Assembly (NCBI GenBank): GCA_009993005.1
Contig: JAACUH010000042.1
Location: 1 to 48,484 of the forward strand
Reading direction: 5' to 3'
DNA from: Rhodobacterales bacterium
Lineage (GTDB): Bacteria > Pseudomonadota > Alphaproteobacteria > Rhodobacterales > Rhodobacteraceae
Length of the DNA stretch: 48,484 bases
The position numbers and the translations under genes were made by a program. Within the stretch, counting starts at the first letter, position 1. Each line of letters starts with the position of its first letter. The notes under the pieces were generated by a model that saw only the letters and a list, made by a program, of their open reading frames with translations, ran no database searches and was not told the origin of the DNA. This document shows, one piece after another, positions 42,195 through 48,484 of the stretch.

Positions 42195-43481
42195 TCAGTT
42201 GACCAACCGCAAGGGCTGCCGCGGCGCGGCCTTGCCGGACTTCAGCGCATCATAGGGGTCTTCGTCGGCGAGCATCATGTCCACCACCTGCCGCAAGAGC
42301 TGCCGCCGCCCGCGCGCGGAATAGAACCCGCCCGGAACCTGGCTCGTCTCCAGCAGAAAGCGGCGATAGTCGCGATAGGCGCGGCTGTCAGGGCGCATCG
42401 GCTGGGCAAAGAAATCTGCCAGCGGCTGGGTCGCCACGAACTCGGGCTTGGCATAGACGGCGCGGCCAAAGACCTTGAGCGGGATGCCGCGCCAGAGCAC
42501 CTGCTGTGCTGCGGTCGAATTGATCGTGACCGCCGTGCGCGCATGGTCAAGCAGCCCCGCAAGCTTGCCACCGCGCACATAATGCACCCGCGCGCCCACC
42601 CCATGCTGGCGCGCGATCTCGCGGATGATGCGGCGCAGCGGCGATTGGCCGTTCTCGAGCGGATGCGCCTTGAACACCAGATGGTGATGGCGCGGCGCGC
42701 CGGTGGCAAACCCCTCGATCACCTGCGTGAGAAACTCGGCCATCCGGGTGAATGGGCTGTGCATGCGGAAACTGCTGTCATGCTCGAGCTGCAACAGGCC
42801 GAGGTGATAGGGAAAGCCGCCATATTTGATCCGCGCGGTGGCGACCATCCGGTCGAGCGCGATGAAGGGCATGAGCACGAGACGCCGGGTATAGAGCATC
42901 GTCTCGGTGCCCAGCGGCAGCTCGCGGTGGCGGCGGAACCCTTTGTAGTCGCCGTTGCGGAACATCACGAACCAATGGTAGAGCGCGCCGTAGAACACAT
43001 GCTGGCGCATGTCGCCCCATTGCGCGGGGGGTTCCGGCACGTCGAGGTCCGACATTTCGAGCGCGCGCTTCATTTCGGGCACCGACATGTCCATCAGCCG
43101 CGAATTGCCGTTGCTGCCGCCGCGCTCATAAGTGACCCAGTAGGGGCGCAGATAGCCCTCCTCGAACACATGCACCCGCAGGCCCGCCGCCCGCGCCGCA
43201 GCCACGGCGGCCGCGTGGACAGGCCGGGTGTCGCCGTAAAGGACGATATCGGTGATGCGGTGACCGGCCAGCAGCGCATCGAGCGCGCCCGGCCAGTCCT
43301 CTGGCGTGCCGCGATAGGCGATGTAGCCCGGCGCGCCGAACCAGAAGGCCCGGTCGCCCGCGTTGAAACCCACGCGCCACACCTGCGCCCCCGCCGCCCG
43401 CAGCATCCGCCCGAGCCGGTGGAAGAACGGCCCGTGCGGGCCTTGCAGGAACAGGAAACGGCGGTCAGGCACTGCGGACAC
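42195..43481 (-). CDS. kpsS: Capsule polysaccharide Kdo-linker transferase KpsS
   Basis: A 428-residue cytoplasmic protein that adds the first Kdo to the lipid acceptor, working with KpsC. Family segments are FLFLQGPHGPFFHRLGRML, VFEEGYLRPYWVTYERGG and the Lys-His-Pro-like FKAHPLENG. NSTAAQQVLWRGIPLKVFG follows. The start is GTG 43481. It is the first of three minus-strand capsule genes, with 167 bases before the export lipoprotein that may hold a second promoter. Confidence 0.9.
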   Translation of the reverse strand: MSAVPDRRFLFLQGPHGPFFHRLGRMLRAAGAQVWRVGFNAGDRAFWFGAPGYIAYRGTPEDWPGALDALLAGHRITDIVLYGDTRPVHAAAVAAARAAGLRVHVFEEGYLRPYWVTYERGGSNGNSRLMDMSVPEMKRALEMSDLDVPEPPAQWGDMRQHVFYGALYHWFVMFRNGDYKGFRRHRELPLGTETMLYTRRLVLMPFIALDRMVATARIKYGGFPYHLGLLQLEHDSSFRMHSPFTRMAEFLTQVIEGFATGAPRHHHLVFKAHPLENGQSPLRRIIREIARQHGVGARVHYVRGGKLAGLLDHARTAVTINSTAAQQVLWRGIPLKVFGRAVYAKPEFVATQPLADFFAQPMRPDSRAYRDYRRFLLETSQVPGGFYSARGRRQLLRQVVDMMLADEDPYDALKSGKAAPRQPLRLVN

Positions 43482-43559
43482 TCACGGCGGGCTTTCGCGA
43501 CACGGGATAGAGCAATTTGGTTAACACGGCGTTCTGGCACAAATAAGGCGTCCGCGCAC

Positions 43560-43640
43560 CCCCGCATCTCTGCCCCGCCTTGCCCCGCATCTCTGCCCCG
43601 CCCCGTCTTGCTCCGTCTTGCCCCGTCTTGCCCCGTCTTG
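43560..43640. repeat. Two short tandem arrays upstream of ribE
   Basis: A 23-base unit (CCCCGCATCTCTGCCCCGCC and then TTG) is repeated almost twice (43560-43602). A 10-base unit CCCCGTCTTG follows four times with one change (43601-43640). Both are non-coding and lie in the leader region of ribE, between divergent kpsS and ribE. Confidence 0.8.
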
Positions 43641-43691
43641 CCCTGCCCCGCCGCGCCCGCTAGGTCTTTCGCCATCAGCAAGGGGGCGGCC

Positions 43692-44294
43692 ATGTTCACA
43701 GGCATCATCACCGATATCGGCGAGGTTCTCGCCACCCGGCACGAGGGCGACCTGCGCGCGCGCATCGCCACCTCCTATGACATCGCGGGCATCGACATCG
43801 GCGCCTCCATCGCCTGTGATGGCATCTGCCTGACCGTTGTCGCAACCGGCACCGACCCGCGCGGCTGGTTCGACGTGCAGATCTCGGCCGAAACCGTCGC
43901 CATGACCAACATCGGCCAGACCGGCTGGCCCGCAGGTCACCGGCTCAACCTCGAACGCGCGCTCAAGGTCGGGGACGAGCTTGGCGGGCACATCGTCTCG
44001 GGCCATGTCGATGGCGTGGCCGAGGTGACGGCCCTGCACGACGAGGGTGCCAGCACCCGCATCACGCTGCGCGCGCCCGAGCCGCTGGCGCGGTTCGTCG
44101 CGCCCAAGGGGTCGGTCGCGCTCAACGGCACCTCGCTCACCGTGAACGCGGTCGATGGCGCCAGTTTCGGCATCAACGTGATCCCGCATACCAAGGCGGT
44201 CACGACCTGGGGCGCGGTGCGGGTCGGTGACCTGCTCAACATCGAGATCGACACGATGGCGCGCTACGTCGCGCGCCTGCGCGAGTGGGACTAG
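43692..44294 (+). CDS. ribE: Riboflavin synthase alpha subunit
   Basis: A 200-residue enzyme that dismutates two 6,7-dimethyl-8-ribityllumazine into riboflavin. It begins MFTGIITDIGEV and has the two lumazine-binding barrel repeats, each with a VSCDGICLTV-like segment (ASIACDGICLTVVA; VALNGTSLTVNAV) and GHIVSGHVDGVAEV. Full length. The 3' end has been copied in tandem downstream, including its stop (44271-44367). No FMN riboswitch was recognised upstream. It is followed by ribBA, ribH and nusB on the same strand. Confidence 0.95.
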   Translation: MFTGIITDIGEVLATRHEGDLRARIATSYDIAGIDIGASIACDGICLTVVATGTDPRGWFDVQISAETVAMTNIGQTGWPAGHRLNLERALKVGDELGGHIVSGHVDGVAEVTALHDEGASTRITLRAPEPLARFVAPKGSVALNGTSLTVNAVDGASFGINVIPHTKAVTTWGAVRVGDLLNIEIDTMARYVARLREWD

Positions 44295-44367
44295 CCGTCG
44301 CGCGCCTGCGCGCGTGGGACTAGCCGTCGCGCGCCTGCGCGCGTGGGACTAGCCGTCGCGCGCCTGC
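44271..44367 (+). repeat. 29-nt tandem repeat copying the ribE 3' end and stop
   Basis: GCGCGCCTGCGCGAGTGGGA and then CTAGCCGTC is one unit (44271-44299) and contains the last codons (ARLREWD) and TAG of ribE. Two further near-identical units (44300-44328, 44329-44357) and ten bases of a fourth follow. Confidence 0.9.
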
Positions 44368-44392
44368 ATTATCCGCTCCGCGCCCTCTTCCA

Positions 44393-44415
44393 GCTTCTCT
44401 GTGCCCCAAATACTC
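44393..44415 (-). repeat. Dispersed gene-end element, GAGTATTTGGGGC type, reversed
   Basis: On the minus strand GAGTATTTGGGGCACAGAGA and then AGC matches 184-207 and 26326-26349. It lies between the plus-strand genes ribE and ribBA, so it faces against the operon. Confidence 0.55.
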
Positions 44416-44536
44416 AAATCCGCCCGCGCAATCGCGCACAGCCGCCGCGCGCCGGGTGCGACAGGTCCACTCGCCTGCCCCCTTTGCAAGCCCGTGCCAA
44501 AGGTCTATCTGGCGCAGCAACGCCGAAAGGGATGCC

Positions 44537-45667
44537 ATGAGCACTGCCTATGAAACTCCGGGCCCGGTCGAGATCGACTGGTCCGACGCCATCAGCTCCA
44601 TCGAGGACATCATCGAGGATGCCCGCAATGGCCGCATGTTCATCCTCGTGGACCACGAGGACCGCGAGAACGAGGGCGATCTGGTGATCCCCGCGCAGAT
44701 GGCCACGCCCGATGCGATCAACTTCATGGCGATGCACGGGCGCGGGCTGATCTGCCTGTCGCTCACCGGTACGCGGGTCGATCAACTGGGCCTGCCCTTG
44801 ATGGCCTCGCAGAACTCCTCGCGCCACGAAACCGCCTTTACCGTCTCGATCGAGGCGCGCGAAGGCGTCTCGACCGGGATTTCCGCCAAGGACCGCGCGC
44901 TGACCGTCTCGGTCGCCATCGACGCCGCCAAGGGTGCGGCCGATATCGCCACGCCGGGCCATGTCTTTCCGCTGCGCGCGCGCGACGGCGGCGTGCTGGT
45001 GCGCGCGGGCCATACCGAGGCGGCGGTGGATATCAGCCGGCTGGCCGGGCTGAACCCCTCTGGCGTGATCTGCGAGATCATGAAGGAGGACGGCACCATG
45101 GCGCGGCTGCCCGACCTCGTGGCCTTTGCCCAGCGCCACAACCTGCGCATCGGCACGATCAGCGACCTGATCGCCTATCGCCGCCGCAACGACAATCTGG
45201 TGCGCCTGCGCTCGGAACAGACCATCACGTCCGAGTTCGGCGGCGACTGGACGCTGCGCATCTACAATGACGAGACGCAGGGCGCCGAGCATATCGCGCT
45301 GATCAAGGGTGACATCACCACCGACGCGCCGGTGCTGGTGCGGATGCATGCGCTCGACCCGATGCTCGACGTGGTGGGTGTCGGGCCCAGCGGCCGCGCA
45401 GGCGAGTTCGGCGACGCGATGCGCCTGATCGCGGCCGAGGGGCGCGGCGTGCTGGTGCTCTTGCGCGATGTGCATATGAAGATCGCCGCGACCGAAGAGG
45501 TCTCGCCGCAGACGCTGCGGCAATATGGCCTCGGTGCGCAGATCCTGTCCTCGCTGGGCCTGTCACGCATCGTTCTGCTCACCAATTCGCCCAGACCCAG
45601 GGTTGTCGGGCTCGAGGCCTACGGGCTGGAAATCACCGGCACGCGCCGGGTTTCGGAGGGATACTGA
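44537..45667 (+). CDS. ribBA: 3,4-Dihydroxy-2-butanone-4-phosphate synthase with degenerate GTP cyclohydrolase II domain
   Basis: A 376-residue two-domain protein. Residues 1-205 are a full RibB domain: acid loop DHEDRENEGDL at 39-49, TPGHVFPLRARDGGVLVRAG and HTEAAVD. It makes the four-carbon precursor of lumazine. The C-terminal half has the RibA outline (GAEHIALIKGD; YGLGAQILSSLG; LLTNSPRP) but no Cys, so the zinc site (C-x10-C-x-C in E. coli RibA) is lost, and the QEGRGIG region is shortened. Cyclohydrolase activity is therefore unlikely; RibA must be encoded elsewhere. A GAAAGGG ribosome site precedes ATG 44537. Confidence 0.92.
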   Translation: MSTAYETPGPVEIDWSDAISSIEDIIEDARNGRMFILVDHEDRENEGDLVIPAQMATPDAINFMAMHGRGLICLSLTGTRVDQLGLPLMASQNSSRHETAFTVSIEAREGVSTGISAKDRALTVSVAIDAAKGAADIATPGHVFPLRARDGGVLVRAGHTEAAVDISRLAGLNPSGVICEIMKEDGTMARLPDLVAFAQRHNLRIGTISDLIAYRRRNDNLVRLRSEQTITSEFGGDWTLRIYNDETQGAEHIALIKGDITTDAPVLVRMHALDPMLDVVGVGPSGRAGEFGDAMRLIAAEGRGVLVLLRDVHMKIAATEEVSPQTLRQYGLGAQILSSLGLSRIVLLTNSPRPRVVGLEAYGLEITGTRRVSEGY

Positions 45668-46182
45668 TGGCCGGACCCACCCACCACAGCCTGCCGCGGC
45701 CAGCCTTTGACGCGCCCGTCAGGCTGCTCATCGTCGTGGCGCCCTATTACAAGGACATCACCGACCACCTGGTCGCCGGCGCCAAGGCCGAGATCGAGGC
45801 AGCAGGTTGCACATGGGAGATCGCGATGGTCCCCGGCGCGCTCGAGGTGCCCACCGCCATCGGCATGGCGGGGCGGATGGCCGATTTCGACGGCTTCGTG
45901 GCGCTGGGCTGCGTGATTCGGGGCGAGACAACGCATTATGACACGGTCTGCAACGACAGCTCGCGCGCGCTCGCGCTCCTGGGCCTGCAGGGGCTGTGCA
46001 TCGGCAACGGCATCCTGACGGTCGAGACCTATGATCAGGCCTCCGTGCGGGCCGACCCCGCGGGCCAGAACAAGGGCGGCGGCGCGGCGGCGGCGGCGCT
46101 GCACCTGATCGCGCTGGCGCGCGGCTGGACGCAGGGCAGGGCCAAGGGTGCGGGCTTTGGCTTTGTGCGGGGCGAGGCATGA
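45667..46182 (+). CDS. ribH: Lumazine synthase
   Basis: A 171-residue enzyme that joins the butanone phosphate and the ribityl pyrimidine to lumazine. Family segments VPGALEVPTAI, GCVIRGETTHYDTVCND and NGILTVETYDQA are present, with the catalytic His in TTHYD. ATG 45667 overlaps the ribBA stop by one base and the end overlaps nusB by 4, so ribBA-ribH-nusB are co-translated. Confidence 0.95.
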   Translation: MAGPTHHSLPRPAFDAPVRLLIVVAPYYKDITDHLVAGAKAEIEAAGCTWEIAMVPGALEVPTAIGMAGRMADFDGFVALGCVIRGETTHYDTVCNDSSRALALLGLQGLCIGNGILTVETYDQASVRADPAGQNKGGGAAAAALHLIALARGWTQGRAKGAGFGFVRGEA

Positions 46183-46646
46183 CGCTGTCAGGCAACCAGA
46201 AGCGCAAGATGAAGTCGGCCGCGCGGTTCTATGCCGTGCAGGCGCTGTTCCAGATGGAGGCGACCGGCCAGACCGTCGAAAGCATCACGCGCGAATTCAT
46301 CTCGCACCGCTTTGGCGCGGTTTACGAAGGCGATGAGATGGCCGAGGGCGATGTGGACCATTTCCGCGCCGTGATGGACGAGGCGGTGAACAACCAGGCC
46401 CGCATCGACCAGATGACCGACCGCGCGCTGGTCGCCAAATGGCCCATCGCGCGGATCGACCCGACGCTGCGCGCGCTGTTTCGCGCCGCCGGGGCCGAGA
46501 TCGTGACCGCCGAGACGCCGCCGCGCGTGGTGCTGACCGAATATGTCGATATCGCGACCGCCTTTTTCCCGGACGGCAAAGAGCCCAAGTTCGTCAATGC
46601 CGTGCTCGACCACATGGCGCATGAGGCGCGGCCCGAAGGGTTCTGA
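46179..46646 (+). CDS. nusB: Transcription antitermination protein NusB
   Basis: A 155-residue all-helical protein that binds boxA RNA with NusE/S10 for rRNA antitermination. KSAARFYAVQALFQMEATGQ at the start and WPIARIDPTLRALFRAAGAE, then VVLTEYVDIATAFF near the end, are the family signatures. ATGA overlap with ribH. It is the last gene of the riboflavin operon and is followed by a hairpin terminator. Confidence 0.95.
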   Translation: MTLSGNQKRKMKSAARFYAVQALFQMEATGQTVESITREFISHRFGAVYEGDEMAEGDVDHFRAVMDEAVNNQARIDQMTDRALVAKWPIARIDPTLRALFRAAGAEIVTAETPPRVVLTEYVDIATAFFPDGKEPKFVNAVLDHMAHEARPEGF

Positions 46647-46668
46647 CGGCGCTCGTGGCGCCGCGTGC

Positions 46669-46691
46669 AAAAATCTTCTCCGAAGATTTTT
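46669..46691 (+). terminator. Intrinsic terminator after nusB
   Basis: AAAAATCTTC and GAAGATTTTT form a perfect 10-bp stem with a 3-base loop (TCC), 22 bases after the nusB stop, ending in a T run. It is symmetric, so it may act on both strands. Confidence 0.85.
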
Positions 46692-46797
46692 CGCCCGGCC
46701 CCGCCGCCAGCGCCTGCGACAAACCGGCGCGTATCGGCAGCGACGCTTGAACCGGGGCGCAACTGGGCGTCAGATGCGCCCGATCAGGAGGTCCGCA

Positions 46798-47145
46798 ATG
46801 CCGAAACTCGTCCGTCTTTATATCCAGCAGGTGCTGATCGGCTTTTTCCTGGCCGGTGTCCTTGTCGCGCTGCTGTTGTGGTTCAACGTGGCCAACCTGT
46901 GGACGCTGGTGAGCCATTCCGACATCGGGTTGATGGCGGTCGGGCTGTTGTGGCTGTTCAACGGGATCGTGTTTGGCGCGGTGCAGTTCGGCATCGCCAT
47001 CATGCGCATGGCGGAACCCGAGGATGACGACAGCGATGCGGGCAAACGCCAGCCGCTGCTGGTCGCGCCCCGCATGGCACCCTTGGCCGCGCCAGTGCCG
47101 GTCAAGGTGGAAAAGTGGCGGGAACCGCGGCAACCGTGGGCGTGA
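46798..47145 (+). CDS. Small inner-membrane protein, 115 residues, unknown function
   Basis: A strong AGGAGG site six bases before ATG 46798 fixes the start. Two hydrophobic helices are seen (about 13-35 and 44-70), and a polar C-terminal tail of 45 residues (EPEDDDSDAGKRQP; VKVEKWREPRQPWA) follows. I do not recognise a named family with certainty. The N-terminus (LVRLYIQQVLIGFFLAG) suggests a cytoplasmic or signal-anchor start. It stands alone after the riboflavin operon. Confidence 0.75.
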   Translation: MPKLVRLYIQQVLIGFFLAGVLVALLLWFNVANLWTLVSHSDIGLMAVGLLWLFNGIVFGAVQFGIAIMRMAEPEDDDSDAGKRQPLLVAPRMAPLAAPVPVKVEKWREPRQPWA

Positions 47146-47331
47146 TATTCCCGAGGACCTGTTACTACAGGTGGGCGCCAGGTAATCAGACCAAGGCCTG
47201 AACAGAGCCAGCTCCCTCGGATTTGCTTAAGGCCACTGGAATTTGACGCTTGTCACAAGAGGGGCAGAAACCCGCCACCCTCCAAGGTAGGCTGTCGCAG
47301 CTCCGGGTGCAAGGCCATTGGGCGCAAAGGG
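47146..47331. other. Lower-GC stretch with a possible decayed minus-strand coding tail
   Basis: This 186-base stretch is less GC-rich than its surroundings and no intact gene was seen. On the minus strand one frame ends FCPSCDKRQIPVALSKSEGA and seven more residues before a stop, with a CxxC pair, but its upstream part is the antisense of the small gene at 47332. It may be the remnant of a transferred element. This is weak. Confidence 0.3.
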
Positions 47332-47484
47332 TCAGTCCTGACCGGCATCCGTCCCGGTGTCGAGCAGCCAGCCGCCCGGCCCGACCATGTCGGAGGGCAG
47401 CAGGTAGAGCGCGCGTTCGATGAGGCCAACGGCGAGCAGGCTCAGGGCGACTTCGAAGAAGGTGACATCGGCAAAGACGATCAT
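47332..47484 (-). CDS. Probable small protein, 50 residues
   Basis: ATG 47484 to TGA 47332-47334 on the minus strand encodes 50 residues beginning MIVFADVTFFEVALSLLAVG, with a later segment IERALYLLPSDMVGPGGW. GGAG lies eight bases upstream, and an in-frame ATG at 47502 could add six residues. Third codon positions are mostly G or C, as in the neighbouring genes. It has one hydrophobic segment and an acidic end, so it may be a small membrane protein. Real but unproven; comparison with relatives would decide. Confidence 0.5.
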   Translation of the reverse strand: MIVFADVTFFEVALSLLAVGLIERALYLLPSDMVGPGGWLLDTGTDAGQD

Positions 47485-47644
47485 CTGGGCAGCTCCATCC
47501 ATCTGTTAAGACAGTATTCACAATCCGCCATGGCCGTTTCATGGCGCGATCATGGAAAATCGGCCCTCTTCTCCAACGTCACCTGCCTGATTCGCGCCAC
47601 AATTGCGCCGGGTTTTGCGGCCTGTATCTGCCGGCTTGACCGAT

Positions 47645-47659
47645 GTTCACGACTTGTTC
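47645..47659 (+). promoter_or_regulatory. LexA (SOS) box before mmcB
   Basis: GTTC-ACGACTT-GTTC is an exact GTTC-N7-GTTC direct repeat, the LexA box of alphaproteobacteria. It lies between a -35-like TTGACC (47636-47641) and a -10-like TATCTT (47661-47666; 19-base spacing), and 11 bases before the mmcB start. LexA bound here would block the promoter until DNA damage. Confidence 0.8.
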
Positions 47660-47670
47660 ATATCTTGGGC

Positions 47671-48132
47671 ATGGAAAACGCCGTCCCGATCGCCACGCCC
47701 AGACCCGGCCAGCTTTTGGCGCGCGGGGTGTGCCGGCACTTGCTGCACCATGACTTTGTCACCGTCGAGGAACTGGTGCCGGCGCCGGGCCTGCGCGTCG
47801 ATGTGATGGCGCTGGGCCCCAAGGGAGAGGTCTGGGTGATCGAATGCAAGTCGGGGCGGGCCGATTATCAGGCCGACCACAAGTGGCAGGGCTATCTGGA
47901 CTGGTGCGACCGCTTTTTCTGGGCGGTCGATGCGGCCTTTCCGACCGAGCTTTTGCCCGACGACACCGGCCTGATTCTGGCCGACGCCTATGATGCCGAG
48001 ATCCTGCGCATCGGGCCCGAACAGCGCCTGGCCCCCGCGCGGCGCAAGGGGGTGGTGCAGAAATTCGCCCGCCATGCCGCGCTGCGCCAGCATGCGGCCC
48101 GTGACCCGCAGGTCAGCCTTTCCGCTTGGTGA
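47671..48132 (+). CDS. mmcB: MmcB-family DNA repair protein
   Basis: A 153-residue protein with a restriction-endonuclease-like PD-(D/E)XK core: LRVDVMALG (D44) and VWVIECKSG (E58, K60), with HKWQGYLDWCDRFFWAVD after it. In Caulobacter the mmcB gene is SOS-induced and helps survival of mitomycin C; here an exact LexA box precedes it. ATG 47671 was chosen because it begins the family N-terminus; the frame stays open upstream across the box. The leader would be very short. It overlaps the converging small gene by 20 bases. Confidence 0.88.
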   Translation: MENAVPIATPRPGQLLARGVCRHLLHHDFVTVEELVPAPGLRVDVMALGPKGEVWVIECKSGRADYQADHKWQGYLDWCDRFFWAVDAAFPTELLPDDTGLILADAYDAEILRIGPEQRLAPARRKGVVQKFARHAALRQHAARDPQVSLSAW

Positions 48133-48310
48133 AACCGCGCGCGGCGATGGCGGCGGCGCGGATTTCCTCTGCGATCTCATCGGCTTCGTCGGGGTCGAAA
48201 TCCATCGGGATCTCGATGCCGCTGCCTTCGATAAAGATGCGCACCATGCCCTGATCGGTCGGCCCGATCTGCATGTTCGCCTCGATGTCGCGTTCCGTGT
48301 CGATGCCCAT
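48113..48310 (-). CDS. Conserved 65-residue protein (resembles DUF6324)
   Basis: A small, acidic, cytoplasmic protein: MGIDTERDIEANMQIGPTDQ, then VRIFIEGSGIEIPMDFDPDE and a helical tail ending in basic residues (GFTKRKG). It resembles DUF6324 of Rhodobacteraceae as I recall it; not searched. It converges with mmcB, overlapping by 20 bases. Function unknown. Confidence 0.75.
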   Translation of the reverse strand: MGIDTERDIEANMQIGPTDQGMVRIFIEGSGIEIPMDFDPDEADEIAEEIRAAAIAARGFTKRKG

Positions 48311-48412
48311 GGCCTGCTCCGTTTGCTGACAGAAGCGAGGGGTAGCGCGGGCAGGGCGGGCTTGGCAACACCTCTTGCATTGCCGGGCCAGCGCGGCTAA
48401 ATCGACCCCAGT

Positions 48413-48484
48413 GCCGCGTTAGCTCAGTTGGTTAGAGCGCTTGATTGTGGATCAAGAGGTCCCCCGTTCGAGCCGGGGACGTGG
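48413..48484 (+). tRNA. tRNA-His (anticodon GTG), 3' end cut by the window
   Basis: The acceptor strand GCCGCGT (48413-48419) pairs with ACGTGG(C) at the window edge with one G-T pair. The D arm starts TAGCTCAG, the anticodon stem CTTGA/TCAAG encloses TTGTGGA (anticodon GTG at 48447-48449), and the T arm is CCCCG-TTCGAGC-CGGGG. Position -1 is T, not the G found in most tRNA-His. The last bases lie outside the window. Confidence 0.93.

Noticed and set aside
40405-42255. 616-codon plus-strand frame
   Set aside because: Antisense to kpsC and the export lipoprotein, both of which have clear motifs.
43482-43691. FMN riboswitch before ribE
   Set aside because: The conserved FMN element segments were not found; the leader holds tandem repeats instead.
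42102-44294. 730-codon plus-strand frame ending in ribE
   Set aside because: Only the last 200 codons are RibE. The upstream part is antisense to kpsS and has no motifs; the real start is the ATG at 43692.

Overview
The window looks like chromosomal DNA of an alphaproteobacterium of the Rhodobacterales (Roseobacter/Rhodobacteraceae type). It is GC-rich with strong G/C preference at third codon positions. It carries choXWV/betIA choline genes, TRAP transporters, small proteins resembling families I recall mainly from Rhodobacteraceae (near 24.2 kb and 48.1 kb), a GTTC-N7-GTTC SOS box of the alphaproteobacterial kind, and a tRNA-His without an encoded G(-1). No transposon, phage, integrase or CRISPR array was seen.

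Layout. 0-5.4 kb: tail of a DMT-family exporter, then a choline uptake and oxidation locus. choXWV (minus strand) diverges from betI-betA around a near-canonical BetI palindrome; betB is absent. 5.6-17.5 kb: two divergent catabolic operons. The minus-strand arm has a GlpA-like FAD dehydrogenase with a [2Fe-2S] domain, a second FAD oxidoreductase and an FGGY kinase. The plus-strand arm has a DeoR regulator, a tripartite TRAP transporter, a glutamine-synthetase-like ligase, an aldehyde dehydrogenase and an iron alcohol dehydrogenase. This is the best candidate for an undescribed pathway: the gene set fits gamma-glutamylation and stepwise oxidation of an imported amino alcohol, and the kinase has lost the glycerol-binding Arg of GlpK.

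17.5-24.6 kb: a glycosyltransferase, tRNA-Cys, and a Pcm-like / TolC / PopZ-like group, then cobQ and a small conserved protein ending in a clear terminator. 24.7-37.6 kb: mostly housekeeping and metabolism (efp, an inositol-monophosphatase-family enzyme, ygfZ, a tyrosine-phosphatase-like protein coupled to an MsbA-like ABC exporter, a serine-glyoxylate-type aminotransferase, DUF305, a HisC-like aminotransferase, valS, an Lrp regulator and an ornithine-decarboxylase-type enzyme). 37.7-43.5 kb: a DUF2235 hydrolase and the capsule genes kpsC, a Wza/KpsD-like lipoprotein and kpsS. 43.7-46.7 kb: the riboflavin operon ribE-ribBA-ribH-nusB, closed by a hairpin terminator. 46.8-48.5 kb: a small membrane protein, a probable 50-residue gene, SOS-boxed mmcB, a 65-residue conserved protein and the start of tRNA-His.

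Two themes cut across the genes. First, many short tandem duplications (unit 9 to 29 nt) occur both inside genes, always in multiples of three, and between genes, often not multiples of three. Second, a dispersed intergenic element (consensus CCTCCGGCGGGGATATTT or GAGTATTTGGGGC followed by an A-rich/GAAGCC tail) recurs at gene ends, mostly in the direction of the gene it follows.
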